From: Eriocheir sinensis | Lineage: Eukaryota; Arthropoda; Malacostraca; Decapoda; Varunidae | Direction of reading: 5' to 3' | Assembly: GCF_024679095.1 (NCBI RefSeq) | Contig: NC_066520.1 | Coordinates: 15,655,331-15,719,330, forward strand | Length of the DNA stretch: 64,000 bases | In this document: piece after piece, positions 13,125-27,089 of the stretch | How positions within the stretch are numbered: position 1 is the first letter of the stretch | How the letters are laid out: each line of letters starts with the position of its first letter | Notes under the pieces: generated by a model | The model's input: the letters and a program-made list of their open reading frames with translations, nothing else | Told to the model about the DNA's origin: nothing | Databases searched by the model: none | Translations under genes and position numbers: made by a program

Positions 13125-13246
13125 CTTTTTTTACAGCAAAGGCAGGAGCTAAAGGGAAAAAACATGAAAACTAGTAAAACAATACATTAGAACTGCTCCT
13201 ATGAAAGAGAATAGGAAACAGAGTGGCCGGAAGAGGGTCAATTTCG
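13125..13246 (+). repeat. ~120-bp dispersed element, copy A
   Basis: Starts TTTTTTTACAGCAAAGG and ends near GTGGCCGGAAGAGGGTCAA. The same ordered blocks occur at 38461-38583, and the right half occurs at 50946-51018. The T-run plus ACAG looks like a 3' splice site, but it belongs to the repeat. The class is unknown and a SINE fragment is possible. Confidence 0.7.
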
Positions 13247-13510
13247 AACGTCTATGTAAACTTATCTTCCTTTGTGGGCTATCTACCTTTGTTTACATGA
13301 AAAAAACCCACCAAATATACCACCAACTGACCTTCTGAATGCTAAATGTCGACTCTAACACAAAAGAAATTCAAGTATGCCGAGAAAACGGGTTCCATTA
13401 TACAACAACTTTACCGCTCCACAACCTTCATCGCAGAATAATATTTAACGGGACATCAAGAGACTCGGGTCGGCATTCCCACCACAAGTTTCCTCTTCTC
13501 ACATAAATCA

Positions 13511-13690
13511 TTTCCAAAGGCCACATGGATAAGTTGGGTCCTCAGTTTTCTTGCACGGTCATGGTACAGAAGCTTTATCGTACCAGGGTCATACAGCTAC
13601 TTATAAATGGAAATGCCTTTAACTCCTGCGTAAGACGACAAATGTGTGTGTGCTTGGAAGTCGAAATGTTTACAAAAATGACTCTCACTG
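13511..13690 (+). repeat. Unclassified ~190-bp dispersed repeat, copy 2
   Basis: Shares TTTCCAAAGGCC, GTCATGGTACAGAAGC, ACCAGGGTCATA, CTTTAACTCCTGCG and GTCGAAATGTTTA in the same order as the copies at 9535 (minus) and 44954. It is the most diverged of the three. Confidence 0.6.
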
Positions 13691-13699
13691 TCTCATGCG

Positions 13700-14150
13700 A
13701 CACTCCCCCTCCCTCCTCCTCTCTCTTCCCTCTTCTGTCATCCCTCTCACTCTTGTCCCTTCTACACATTCTCCTCCTCTCCCTGCTCCCATCTCCTCTT
13801 ATTCTCCTCTCTCCTTCTCTTCTCTTATTCACCCCATTTTTTGACATCTTCTCTTATTCTCACTATTTCATAACTCTCCTCCACTCCTTTCTCCCTTTTT
13901 TCTTTCGCAATCATCTCTCGCATCTACTTCCTTTTCCCTCTTCTCTTATTCTTCCTCCTCTCGCACTTCCTCCTCCCTCATCTATTCTCCATCCTGTCGT
14001 AACCTCTTCCTCTCCTTCCACTCTCACGCCCATTCTTTCTCCCTTTGTCTACCTCCTCCTATCCCTCCTGTAATGACTCATCCCTCTCCTCCTCCTCTTC
14101 CTTATCCCTGTTCTCAACGCCCCGATAATTCTTTCCCACTCCTCGCCCTC
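13700..14150. other. Pyrimidine-rich block
   Basis: CTCCTCTC and TTATTCTC steps on the + strand. Open frames reaching back into the dispersed repeat are chance extensions. Confidence 0.65.
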
Positions 14151-14259
14151 CAGTGAGCCAAGGCCGCTTCAATTACGTAAGAGATAATGACAAATAACTA
14201 GACATCCAAGAAATGAGGAAATTCCAATAGATATGATCTGATAATGAAGTATGGGGAAA

Positions 14260-14930
<671 letters not shown>

Positions 14931-15090
14931 TCATATTCTTCCAACGTTTCCTTATTATTTTACATCAACGCGAACATCAACCAACGAGTCGAAGGTTTTG
15001 CTACACTCTAAGAGGCAAGTCAAGGCCGGAGGATGCTAATTCTGTGCTTCCGTGTCCTGCTCACCTGCCATTTGTTATCCAGGTGAGCTA
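14931..15090. other. Unique DNA with a 9-bp hairpin
   Basis: Contains the perfect inverted repeat GCTCACCTG (15059-15067) and CAGGTGAGC (15080-15088) with a 12-bp loop. The right arm looks like a splice donor, but no exon is evident. Confidence 0.5.
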
Positions 15091-15247
15091 GAAGAGGGAG
15101 AGGAGGATGAGAGGATGAAGTTACAAGATGAGAAGAGAGGATGAAAGTGGGGCTGAGAGGGAAGATGATGAGGAAAAAGAGGTGAGATAGAAGTGGGAAG
15201 GGGAGAAGAAAGAGAGGAAATAGGAGAAATAGTGAGGAAGATAAATG

Positions 15248-15325
<78 letters not shown>

Positions 15326-15530
15326 TAATAGCCACCACACGCGCGAAAAAAAATAAAATAGACCAACAGGAAGAAACAAGGGAGGGGGGGGGAGAGGGAG
15401 AGGGGAGAAGTGAGCGAGGGAAGGGAGGGAGGTAGGGAGGGATTAAAGAGGAGAAAGTGTGAGGTCGATAGGCTTGGTAGATTAAGTAGGTAGGTAGGTA
15501 GACAGGTAGGCACACAGGTGGGTAGATTGG
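15091..15530. repeat. Purine block with (GA)n
   Basis: A/G-rich sequence with a perfect (GA)n at about 15254-15323 and GTAG steps at 15485-15510. Confidence 0.85.
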
Positions 15531-15689
15531 TAAGTATATTTATAGGATGAATAAAAACAAAACAAAAATGGCTCCTCTCTCTATATATAAATACGTATAT
15601 AAAAAAAAGCAAAAATACTACCACATGTTTTAATATCATACGCATTTTCTGGGTTGGCAGGTGATCAAGGTCAACAGGGACAAGCAAAA

Positions 15690-16760
15690 AAAAAAGAGGG
15701 AGAGAGTGGCTGGGGAGAGGGGAGGAAGAAGGAGAGACTGGCATGGGTAGGGGAAGCAGTGGGGAGGAAGGAAGGGGAAGGGGAAGGGTGACTAAGGGTA
15801 TGGGTTTGGGTAGGCGTTGCATGGGGTAAATGGGGAGGAGGGAGAAGAGGGAGAAGATGATGGGGAGAGAGGGGGAGCTTGGCAAAGGTAGGGGTGATGG
15901 GGAGGATGTAGAAGGTAAATATTAAGGTAGGGAGAGTACATAGGAGACATAATATCAGGTCAGAAGAAGGGTAGAGGGTGTGGTAGAGGAGAACGAAGGG
16001 AGGAGAAAGAAACAGAGGATAGGTAGAGATTGAGGGAGAGGAGAAAGGGACAGGAAAGGAAAATGGGAAAGGGAGAAGAAACAGAAAAACAAAGGGAGAG
16101 GAAAGAAAAGAACGAAGGGAGAACAGAGGAACAAAGGGAGAAAAAACTAAGAAAAACAAAGGGAGAAGGAAGAAAAGAACGAAGGGAGAACACAAAGGAA
16201 CAAAGGGAGAAGAAACAAAGAAAAACAAAGGGAGAAGGAAGAAAAGGACGAAGGGAGAGCAGAGAGGAACAAAGGGGAGAAGAAAGAAGAAAAAGGAAGA
16301 TGAAAAGGGAGAAGGAACGTTATGATAAAGAACAACAAAGGGAGAGAAAGAAAAGAACAGGGGAGAAAAGAGAAATAAAGGAGAACAAAGAAGAGGAAAG
16401 AAGAAAAGGGAGAAGAAAGATTATGATAAAGATGTGAGAGGAGGAGAGGGAGATAAAGAAAGAAGTTATAAAGGGGGAGAAGAGGGGAAACGAAGATAGG
16501 GAAAGAGGGGTGAAGAGAGGAAGGAGATAAAGCTGAGAGGCGGGGGAGAGAGAAGGAAAGAGGGGGAGAAAAGGGGGGGATTTGGCAAGGAGTGAAGGGT
16601 GAAAGGGAGGGGAGAGGAGGGGAATGGGGAGCTATGTGTAAAGGGTAAGATAGGGAGAGGGGAGAGATAAGAGCTGATAGGGAGATATGGAGGAAGTAAT
16701 GGAGGGATAAAGACGGGAGGGAGAGGGAAGAGGAGGAGGAAGAGGAGGGGGAAGAGGGGA
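15690..16760. repeat. Long purine block with ~68-bp minisatellite
   Basis: Over 1 kb of nearly pure A/G. Within about 16060-16330, GAAAAACAAAGGGAGA recurs at about 16084, 16151 and 16220 (spacing 67-69 bp). The ~22-bp subunits are built on AACAAAGGGAGAAG. Lys/Glu/Arg or Ser/Pro/Phe frames here are repeat translations. Confidence 0.8.
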
Positions 16761-16827
16761 GTGGTTTTAATATGTATTTTATTACGTGTGGTAAACCTTA
16801 TTGAGTCCATGTTTGGTTTGGCTTCAT

Positions 16828-16829
<2 letters not shown>

Positions 16830-16894
<65 letters not shown>

Positions 16895-16932
16895 TGGAAA
16901 ATTAGAAAAGGGAAAAGGAGGAAAAATAGTTA

Positions 16933-17018
<86 letters not shown>
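16830..17018. repeat. (AC)n and (GA)n pair
   Basis: (AC)n at 16830-16892, a purine-rich spacer of about 43 bp, then (GA)n at about 16936-17018. Confidence 0.95.
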
Positions 17019-17022
<4 letters not shown>

Positions 17023-17075
17023 TAATCCTAAAAGGCGAAAACAAAAAAATTCAAGGCTAGTAGAGAATAAGGGAG

Positions 17076-17081
17076 GAGGAA

Positions 17082-17116
<35 letters not shown>

Positions 17117-17380
17117 GGAGGAGGAGGAGGAGGAGGAGGAGGAGGAGGAGGAGGCTGGGAAAGGGATATGAAGGAGAAGGATCAGTAGTAGCAGCAGCAA
17201 TAGTAGTAGTAGTAGTAGTAGTAGTAGTAGAAGTAGTAGTAGCAGTAGTAGTGACGCTGGTGACCTTATAGTAGTAGTAGTACTAGTAGTAGTAGGAGGA
17301 GGAGGAGAATAGGAGGAGGAGCGGGACCAGGAGGACAAGGAGGAGGAGGAGGAGAAGGAGGGGGAGAAGTTGGTAGGCCA
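17076..17380. repeat. (GGA)n and (AGT)n arrays
   Basis: (GGA)n to about 17155, (AGT)n with AGC variants about 17185-17300, then further GGA repeats. Confidence 0.92.
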
Positions 17381-17459
17381 CTATCTCTCTACCCCCCACC
17401 CCCCATCCTCTCCACCACCACCCTCACCACCACCGCCACCGCCACCACAAAACACACCA

Positions 17460-17518
17460 AGGTCAGCAGCTCCTCCCGTCAGTGTTCTGGGCACCTCCCT
17501 CGCGTTAACCCGTGCGCC

Positions 17519-17567
<49 letters not shown>

Positions 17568-17640
17568 ATTACCCTCGTTCTCGTCCTCATTCTCTCGTCC
17601 TCGGTGTTATTAGGCTCCTCGTGACTCTCTCTCTCGTGGT
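17460..17640 (+). promoter_or_regulatory. Possible promoter region (weak)
   Basis: A GC-richer, CpG-containing stretch with an arthropod initiator-like TCAGT near 17480. A (TC)n array (17525-17563) reads as GAGA elements on the other strand. It lies just before a 5'-UTR-like segment. No TATA box or clear downstream element was found, so this rests mainly on context. Confidence 0.25.
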
Positions 17641-17887
17641 TTGCGTCAGAATGTGAAAAATCGTGAAGTAAAACGAAGTGAATTTTTTTAACGCGTGAAA
17701 CATGTGAAAAATAGAAACTGAAGTGTGATACTGTGCAGTGATTTTAAAGTTGAAGCTAAGAATATATATACAGTGAAATCGTGTGATCTTTGTGTGTTCT
17801 AAAACGTACTGGAAAATAATAATGAAAGAGTAGACGTGTATATGTATTACTAAGTGTGGTTGTTTACTTAATATGCGGTTCTGCCAG
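17641..17887 (+). other. Candidate non-coding 5' exon
   Basis: Repeat-free, with recurring GTGAA and GTGTGAT words of the kind common in arthropod 5' leaders. It ends in CTGCCAG followed by GTAAAC, a usable donor at 17887/17888. There is no long open frame. If spliced to the acceptor at 29196 it would supply a leader for the gene starting at 29200. The 5' end is a guess. Transcript data would settle it. Confidence 0.3.
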
Positions 17888-17907
17888 GTAAACAAAAAAA
17901 AATAATA

Positions 17908-17908
<1 letters not shown>

Positions 17909-17947
<39 letters not shown>

Positions 17948-18049
17948 TGACCTCACCCCTCCCATGTGTTGCAACGTGAAGGCTAAAACAAAGAAAGAAA
18001 ACACGGGAAAAGGAACGGCAAAAAAAAAAAGAGCAACATAGGGATAAAT

Positions 18050-18138
<89 letters not shown>
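17909..18138. repeat. (GT)n and (GA)n pair
   Basis: (GT)n at 17909-17945 and (GA)n at about 18053-18138, about 110 bp apart. Confidence 0.95.
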
Positions 18139-18142
<4 letters not shown>

Positions 18143-18215
18143 TAGATGCCTTTTGAGCAACTTGGCGTAAGAATGTTGATAAAAAAAATAATTTGTTCTG
18201 GTTATCGTCCCTTTC

Positions 18216-18652
18216 GCTGTTGCTGTTGTTGTTGTTGTTGTTGTCACTGGTGTTGGTGGTGATAGTGGTGATAATGGTTGTGTTAGGTAATGGTAGAAAT
18301 AATGATGATGCAAATGGCGGGTATCATGATGTGTAGCACTGGTGGTGGTAGTGGTGGTGGTGGTGGTGGTAAATATAGTAGGTTGACACAATAGTAAGTG
18401 GTGGTGATTGGTGGTGGTGGTAGTGGTAGTGACGGTGGTGGTGAAACAGTAATAATGGTGGTGGTGGTGGTGGTGATGGTCCTATTGATGGAGAGTAAAG
18501 ATGTAAAGTGGTAGCCGTGATTGTGTAGAAGTGGAGGAGGTGGAGGAGGTGGTGGTGATAATGGTGATAGCTGAGATGGTGGTGACACTTGGAGACACGT
18601 GGCAATGTTGTGAGGGGCATGACCTTGAAATCATATGGTGCTGGCAACCTCA

Positions 18653-18684
<32 letters not shown>

Positions 18685-18880
18685 TCTTTTCAGTACATGT
18701 GTATTCAACGCCAGAGACAGAGACAGTGTGTGTGTGTGTGTGTGTTATACAAAGCCAAGAATGTGTCTATGATGGTGGTGGTGGAGGTGGTGATCGTAGT
18801 GGTGGAGTTGGTGATGACAGTAGCGATGGTGGTAGTGGTGGTGATGGTGATGGTGGTGATCGAGGTGGTCTGGCTGTAGC
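18216..18880. repeat. Imperfect (GGT/GTT/GAT)n region with (AC)n and (GT)n
   Basis: G/T-rich trinucleotide repeats throughout, with (AC)n at about 18655-18682 and (GT)n at about 18727-18745. Val/Gly or Pro/His/Thr frames are repeat translations. Confidence 0.88.
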
Positions 18881-19610
18881 TATAGGATGGGAGGGTACAG
18901 TAAGGGAAGGGAGAGAAAGGAGAGTAAAGGAGGGTGAAGAGTAAGGAGGGAAGATATATAGAAGTAAAGAATATATTAAGGAAGGGTAACGGACAGGGGA
19001 AGAGAGGGAATGCAAGTAAAGGACAAAACGAGATGGTGAGGAGATAGAGAGAAGGAATGAGGAAGGAAGGGGAGGGCAGAAAAGGAAGAAGGAAGTGGAA
19101 GGTGAGGAAAGAATGGAACGGGAAGGAAATTAAATGAAATAAAAATGTTCGTAGAGGAAAAAAAAGGGGGGAAGAAAGGAAGGAAAGGCAGGTGAGGGAA
19201 ACGAGATAACATAGAAGAAGAAAAGCATTGAATGACGGAAGAAAACAGTAAGAGAAGGGAAGAAGAATGGATGGAAAGAAGGAGAAGGAAATGGAAGGGA
19301 AGAAGAGGGGAGAAGAAGTGCTGAGAATATGAGGAAGGGAATGGAAGGGAATAAGGTAGGAATGGAAGGGAATACAAAGAAGGGAAAAGAAGCAATAGGA
19401 AGAGAATGGGAAAAATGAAAAGGAAGGAGACAAGAAAAATAGGGAGATAGGAAGAGGAAAGGGGGAAGGATGGAGAGGAGAAGGACGCGAAAAGGAAGGG
19501 AGAGGGGAAGTGAATGACAGGGAAGAAGATTGGATGGAGAGGGGAAGAGGAAGGGAATGGAGGTAGAGGGAAAGAGGGGGATAGAAGGGAACAGGCGACA
19601 AACATACTCC
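18881..19610. other. Purine-rich block
   Basis: GGAAGGGA and GAAAGG steps over 700 bp. A 352-residue minus-strand frame through it is Pro/Ser/Leu/Phe-only, and I reject it. Confidence 0.75.
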
Positions 19611-19659
19611 TCCAAGCTTCCTCATTTTAACCCTGTGACTCAAGGCGGCAAGAATAAAC

Positions 19660-19738
<79 letters not shown>

Positions 19739-19791
19739 CCTTCTCATCAACATAACAAAACAAACACTGACAACATTACGACAGCTAAGAA

Positions 19792-19871
<80 letters not shown>

Positions 19872-20034
19872 ATTTGCTTACTCGTGTCACTTTCACGGTC
19901 GCCGCTTCAAGATTCCCTTCCTCTTTCTTCCTTTCCTCTCGTCATTCCGTCACCTTCCTCTTCCTCTTAATCGCACTTCGCTCTAACGGGACTGAAGACA
20001 CACAAGGAAACCAAACCAAACCTTACCTTGTCTT

Positions 20035-20086
<52 letters not shown>

Positions 20087-20123
20087 CAGGAGGTCACTAT
20101 TTTCCGTTCCATGCCTCTGACCT

Positions 20124-20188
<65 letters not shown>
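19660..20188. repeat. Two dinucleotide pairs: AC/GA and GT/GA
   Basis: (AC)n about 19660-19738 with (GA)n about 19797-19869, then (GT)n about 20037-20083 with (GA)n about 20125-20188. Confidence 0.95.
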
Positions 20189-20192
<4 letters not shown>

Positions 20193-20760
20193 TCTGCTCA
20201 TATGGTTAGTGTTTTTTCAAGCAGCAGAAAAAAAAAGTCGTGTAACAAATCTTCTTGTGAATATGCTAAGTGCGCAATAGTGGCAACAACAACAGCGGTA
20301 GCAACAGTAGTAATAGTAGTAGTAGTAGTAACAGCAATATATCTTACTTCTTTTATCTTATACTACGGGAAAACCAGTTCACGTCACGACAAAAGCATCC
20401 TGTACCTTTTTTTAGACATTCTCATTCATACTGATGTCTTTTATTAAGTAGTAGTAGTAGTAGTAATGGTAGCAGTCCACCTCTCCACCCGAAACTGACC
20501 TCTCCTTTGGCAACTCATCTATACTCTCTTTCATAGGTGCAGTGATTAGAAGCCTTTTTTCTCATTTATATTTGCCCTTGAGCTGCTTCCTATACTGTAA
20601 ACATAAGTAGTAGTATAATTGTAGCAGTAGTATTAGTATTAGTATTAGTAGTATTAGTAGTAGTAAAACAAGTGACGGGTTGCGGGTTGGTTCCTTGGCA
20701 GTGGCTCGCTGGCAAAGGGTCACCTCTCACTCGCCTTCAGGGATACGAACAGGACCCGCT
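20189..20760. repeat. Scattered (AGT)n arrays in unique DNA
   Basis: AGT or ATTAGT arrays near 20305-20335, 20448-20466 and 20605-20666. A segment at 20670-20757 holds a GTTCGTATCC-like box on the minus strand. That is faintly tRNA-like but too weak to call. Confidence 0.7.
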
Positions 20761-22140
20761 CTTCTTTTTCTTCTCCCTCCTTTTTTTCTCTCTCTCCCTC
20801 CTTCTCCTCTCTCCCTCCCTCCCACTGCCTTCAAAACCCGCCCCCATGCTTCCTGCTTCTTCCCTCCGGCCCTCCTCAGTTGTCCTTTTGTCCTCTCGCT
20901 AATCCTTCATCTTTTTCCTCTTCCTCCTTTTTTTCCTCACTTGACTATAATGTTATCATAGTACTTCCTACTCTAAGTTTTCTTTCTTCTTGTCCTTCTC
21001 TTCCTCTAATTCGTTCTTCTCGTTTCTTTTTTTCTTTGTCCTTCATTCCCTTCTCTTTTTGTATTTTTTGTATTTTTAGTTTTTTTTCCTTTCCTTTTCT
21101 TCTCTTCTTTATGTTCAACCATCTCTTATCCTTTCTCTATTCCCGTTTATGCTCTTCTTTCTTCTTCTTCTTTCCTTCTTTTCCTTTCCTTATTGTCTTT
21201 TTTAGGTTGTTTTATTTTTTCCTCATTCCCTTCTTCATCTTCCATCACCTCTTCTCCTTCTTCCCTTTCCATTTCTTATCTTCTTTTTCTTTCTCTGTTT
21301 CCTACTCTTTTTATCGTTTTTTTCAGAGCTTTTCCTTTCCTTCTCTCCTTCATTTCTTTATCTTTCACTACCTCTTCTTTTTTCCACCCGCTACCACTTC
21401 TTATCTTCCTTCTTCTCCGTTTCCTACTCGTCTTTTTTAACAGTTTGAGAGTTTCCTTCCCCTTCTCTTCTTTTCCTTCCACCTCTTTCTCTCCTTCGCT
21501 TCCTCATCTTTCTTCTTCTCCGTTCCTTACTAGTGTTATCTTCTTTTTACGGTTCCAGAGCTATTCATTCGTTTCCTTCCTCCTCCTTCTCTTCCTCCGT
21601 TCATCCCATCTGTTTTATTCCTCTCGATGTCTCGCTTTGGTTTTGTCTATTCCTCCCCGTCGTCTTTATCACAGCCGCCTCTTCCTTGTGTAGTCAAAGC
21701 GATTCTTCTTCTTCTCTGCTTTTTCTCTCCTCCGGCGGTGACTAAAAACTTGTATTTCTTGAAGTTACCCTTTGCTTTTTCTTCACATTCTTTCTTCCGC
21801 TTCGTCTGCCTGTTGCTCCTCTTCCGCTTCATCTTCTTCTTCTTCTTCTTCTTCCGTTTCTGCTTCTTCCGCATTCTTTCACATTTTTTTATGTTATTAT
21901 TTCTCTCATTACTTTTTCTCCTTCATATTATTTCTTCTGTTTCATCCTCCTGTTCTTCTTCTTCTTCTTCTTCTTCTTTTCCTTTTTCTGCTTTCTCTTA
22001 TTATTTTCCTCCATATTTCTCCTCTTACTTTTATCACTATTTTTTTCCCTCCTCCTCCTCCTCCTCCTCCTCCTCCTCCTCCTCCTCCTCCTCCTCCTCC
22101 TCCTCCTCCTCCTCCTCCTCCTCCTCCTCCGATATCAGAC
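20761..22140. repeat. 1.4-kb pyrimidine block ending in (CCT)n
   Basis: T/C-only sequence with CTTTTTCTTTC and TTCTTCTTC steps, ending in a near-perfect (CCT)n at about 22051-22130. Phe/Ser frames are repeat translations. Confidence 0.85.
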
Positions 22141-22900
<760 letters not shown>

Positions 22901-23615
22901 GAGTCTATTCCTAACCTCATTTGTAGTCACATCATTTCTGACTAGCACAGGAACATACTCGGCCTCCTCCTCCTCCTCCTCCTCCTCCTCCTCCTCTTTA
23001 TGCACATCGTACGCACCCGACAGAACATCACCACCACCAGTACAACCACTTCCAACACCACCTTATCACACAAGAACAACAACAACAACAACAACAATAA
23101 CAACAACTGACACTAAAATATGATTAACAGTATGAGAGACGTTTATAAGTAAGAGGAGGAGGAGGAGGAGGAGGAGGAGGAGAGGGAGAAGTAACCAGTG
23201 GACGAGGAGGAGGAGAAGCAGGACGAGGAGGAGAAAGAAAAAGAGGAGGAGGAGGAGGAGGAGGAGGAGAAGAAATTGCAGCATGAGAAGGAATGTATGA
23301 GATGATTGCTTCTACTGCATAAAATTGTAAATGTGAATATCAAAGGAGGAGGATAGTGCTGATGATGGTGATGATTGTGGTGGTGGTGGTGGTGGTGGTA
23401 GTGATGATGGTAGGAGAGTTAGTTTTGCTCTTTGTGGTGGTGGTGGTTTGGTGGTGATGATGGGGTTGGTAATAGTAGTAGTAGTAGTAGTGGTGGTGGT
23501 GGTGGTGGTATTGTTGGTGGTGGTGCTGGCAGAGTCTGAAGATATAAATGTCAGAGGTGATGGTGGTGGTGGTGGTGGTGGTGATAGTGGTGGTGGTGGT
23601 GGTGGTGGTAGAGAC
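22901..23615. repeat. (CCT)n, (ACA)n, (GGA)n and (GGT)n arrays
   Basis: (CCT)n about 22964-22996, ACA-rich 23070-23110, (GGA)n about 23153-23275, and (GGT)n with GAT and AGT variants about 23360-23610. This is a dense trinucleotide cluster with no gene seen. Confidence 0.9.
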
Positions 23616-23664
23616 ATTCAGTAGCGCGTAATTTATTTTTGTTCTGGTACTAATGTTTCGAAAT

Positions 23665-23702
<38 letters not shown>

Positions 23703-24045
23703 CTTTTCTTCTTGTTATTCTTGTTACATTTTTTACTTTCCTCTTTGTTCGTCTTCTTTTCGTCCTTTTTCTTTTATTTCTTGTTCACATTCTTCTTCTT
23801 CAATTTGTTCTGCTTTCTACTTGTTCTTCATCTTCCTGTAATTTTTTTCTTCTTCCTCTTCTTCGCGTTTTTGTTGTATTCGATCTTCTTGTCCTTCATC
23901 TTGTTTTTCTTCTTCTTCTTCTTCTTCTTCTTCTTCTTCTTCTACTCCTCAAGCAATACTAACGTTACTTTCGTGTTATCAGGTTCACCGTGGGCCTTGA
24001 GGGACAAAAAAAAAAAAAAACTCCTCGTCAGCACACTTTTTATAT

Positions 24046-24135
<90 letters not shown>

Positions 24136-24203
24136 GAAAAGATAACCCATATCAGTACGCCTCGTATGACCATGTATGCTGTGTGCTGTGTGTGTGTGTG
24201 TGT

Positions 24204-24265
<62 letters not shown>

Positions 24266-24267
24266 GC
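23616..24267. repeat. (TC)n, (TTC)n, (GA)n and (GT)n
   Basis: (TC)n about 23668-23699, pyrimidine block with (TTC)n about 23907-23944, (GA)n about 24048-24132, and interrupted (GT)n about 24188-24267. Confidence 0.92.
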
Positions 24268-24349
24268 GTGGTTGCCATTCGGTCACTCCTGACGCTAATG
24301 CATGGAAAGAGACATTCAAAGCGACCGCTAAATTCAATCAACTATACGA

Positions 24350-25170
24350 AAGGGCTTTCCAGAGAGGGAGCGAGGGAGAGAGAGGGAGGAAGGAGAGGAA
24401 GGGAAGGGAAGGAGGAAGGGAGAGAGGAAGGTAGAGGGAGATAGAGGGAGAGACGAAAGGAGTAAGGTAGAGGAAGCAAAGGAAGGAGGGAGGGAAGGAG
24501 GAATATAGAGAGACGAAAGGAGTAAGGTAGAGGAAGCGAAGGAAGGAGGGAGGGAATGAGGAACGGAGGGAGGGAAGGTAGGGGGTAGGAGAGGTCGAGG
24601 AGGGAGTTATGGAGGAAGTGACGTATAGAGAGATGGACAGAAGGAGGGGAGACAGGTAGGAAGGAATTGAGTTCGGGATGAGGAGTAGGGAAGCGAAAGG
24701 AGAGGAAGAGATACTGGAAAGGAGTAAGATAAGAGGAAGAAGAAAATCAGAGAGACGAAGAAGAAAAATGAATGAAACGAAGGGATAGAGGGGAGAAGGA
24801 GGAATAAAAAACCGAGGGAATGAAAGAAAAATAAGAAGGGAAGAGTAGAAACAAGGAATAAAGGAGAGAAAAGGAGAGAAAAAGGGAACTGTATATGAAG
24901 AGAATGAATAGAGAGAATAAAGAGAAAAGAGGGAATGGAAGGAAAATGTGAAGAGAAGAAGAAAAAGGGAACAGGGTAAAGAAGGGAGAATAAGGTAGAA
25001 AATAAGGGAAATATAAATGAAAAGAAGGAGAAAGGCGAATAGGAGCAATAGAGAATCGAAGAAATAGAAGGAAAATATAATAATGGGAGGAGGAAGAACG
25101 AATAAAGGGTGAGAATAAGTGATAATAAGGGAGATGAGAGAGTATAAGGGAGAGTATAAGGAAGGGAGGT
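24350..25170. repeat. Purine block with a 60-bp tandem duplication
   Basis: AGACGAAAGGAGTAAGGTAG occurs at 24451 and 24511, exactly 60 bp apart, within GGAAGGAGGGAGGGAA-like sequence. The rest is degenerate A/G. Confidence 0.8.
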
Positions 25171-25250
25171 TAATGGAGTGCAAGGCTTGTTCAGAAGGAT
25201 TTTTTTTGCAGAATTTAAAGTGGCCCTTAATTGAATGACTAGAAAGTAGA

Positions 25251-25446
<196 letters not shown>

Positions 25447-25447
<1 letters not shown>

Positions 25448-25918
25448 ACTTGTATATAATTAGCTTCTTTTCAGAGTATTCTTTTCCTTCCTTTCCTATT
25501 ATTTTCCTCCTCCCTTCCTCCTCCTCCTCCTCCTCCTCCTCACCTTCCTTCCTCTCCCTTCAAACACCCTTCCTGTCACCTTTAGATAATTGGATCATTT
25601 TTTCTTATGCGGAAGTTCATTATTTTGAGGGGGTATGGTAGATGAGGAGGAGGAGGAGGAGGAAGAGGTAATAAATAGGAGTTAAGTTACGAATAAAAAA
25701 AAAAAGAATGAGACAATTAGCAAAAATAAAAATCCATTGACAGCCGCAGCCTTTTCCGTTTCTAATTAGGCATTGATTATTTTTTTTCTCCTTTTCCCCT
25801 CCGTTCAATTTCCAGTAATGACGTTGATGCCAATAAAAACTGATATATATTGCTTTCGCTTGACACTTTCCTTTCATTTTACCATATAAGCTGACCTGTT
25901 TTCTCTCTTCTCTTCTCT

Positions 25919-25983
<65 letters not shown>

Positions 25984-26994
25984 TTTTTTTTAATTCCCAA
26001 CGAAATATAATTAAGTAAGAACGTTGGAGAAAATGATAAAACGAGGACATAAGGGCAGGAGGAGCTTGAGGGCGAAGAGAAAGAAGAGGAGAGAGAGGAG
26101 AAGCATCGCAGGTGGAGGAGGAGGAGGAGGAGGAGGGAGATGAGAGAGAGGAGAAGCATAGCAGGTGGAGAAGGAGAAGAAAGAGGAGGAGGAGGAGAAG
26201 CTCAGTTTTACGTCCTTGTGTTTTGAAGACGTAAAAAAGTAGATAAAAATTCGCTTCAGGAAAGGAAAAACACGTATTAAGACGATTCACGAGAACTGAG
26301 ACTCAAAAACGCGACTGTAAAGACTGAGTTACTGAAGGAGAATCGTGTGCAAAAGAGAAGAAGGAAAAATATGAATAAGCTGACAAGTAAAAGCTAACAA
26401 TATGAACTGAAGAGAGAAGGAAGCGAGGATGAGACAATTCAGTATATACAAGTCTTTAAGGGAGAAATCGAAGGGTAGATGACGGACAAATATAAACAGA
26501 AAATGGACTAAACTACGAATAAAGAGGAAGGAAGGAAGTGATGAAGGGGATATCAGGAAGAGAGAATAGATCGATTATTCAAAACCGAATAATGAGAAAT
26601 GTCAAAAATGTGAGTAATTTAGGAAATGAAAATTCAATCAGTGTCAGAGTGATGGAAATTAGGAAGGATGAAGAAGATGGAAATAGAAGGGGAAGTAAGG
26701 GAGGAAAATGGGTAAGAAAATGGAAAATGAAATAATAACAATACGATGAGAGAATGAGATAAAGAAGGGAGGAAAAGATAATAATAGGTAAAGGTTAAGT
26801 TCAGGGCATACGCTGGAAAAGAGGGTAGGAAAGTAAGAGGAGGAAAGAGAGAAAGGAAGAGGCAAATGGAGGGATGGGAGAGAGGAGGGAAAGAGGGAGG
26901 GAGGGAGGAAAGGGGGAGCAAAATATATTCAGATGCATGCAAAGGTAGAGAATTGCGTTCCTTGTAGCTGCTTGATATTGTTTGTGCATCGTTT

Positions 26995-26996
<2 letters not shown>
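25447..26996. other. Mixed region: (CCT)n, (TC)n and purine blocks
   Basis: (CCT)n near 25519-25541, (TC)n with a short AC end at about 25926-25982, and GGA-rich tracts near 26100-26200. Between 26300 and 26940 the sequence is A/G-rich with recurring AGAATAGA and GGAAATGAAA words. No gene was recognised. Confidence 0.7.

Positions 26997-27087
<91 letters not shown>
26997..27087. repeat. (GT)n array
   Basis: About 90 bp of perfect GT. Confidence 0.97.

Positions 27088-27089
<2 letters not shown>

Noticed and set aside
13125..13141. A 3' splice site (TTTTTTTACAG) starting a real exon
   Set aside because: The same sequence starts another copy of a dispersed element at 38461, so it is a property of the repeat. 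It was kept only as an exonisation possibility.
18705..19763. A 352-residue minus-strand open frame
   Set aside because: Composed of Pro/Ser/Leu/Phe from a purine-rich block, ending in (AC)n read as Cys/Val. Low complexity explains the lack of stops.
20670..20757. A second tRNA-derived SINE head on the minus strand
   Set aside because: Only a box-B-like GTTCGTATCC is visible. No matching box A or body was found.
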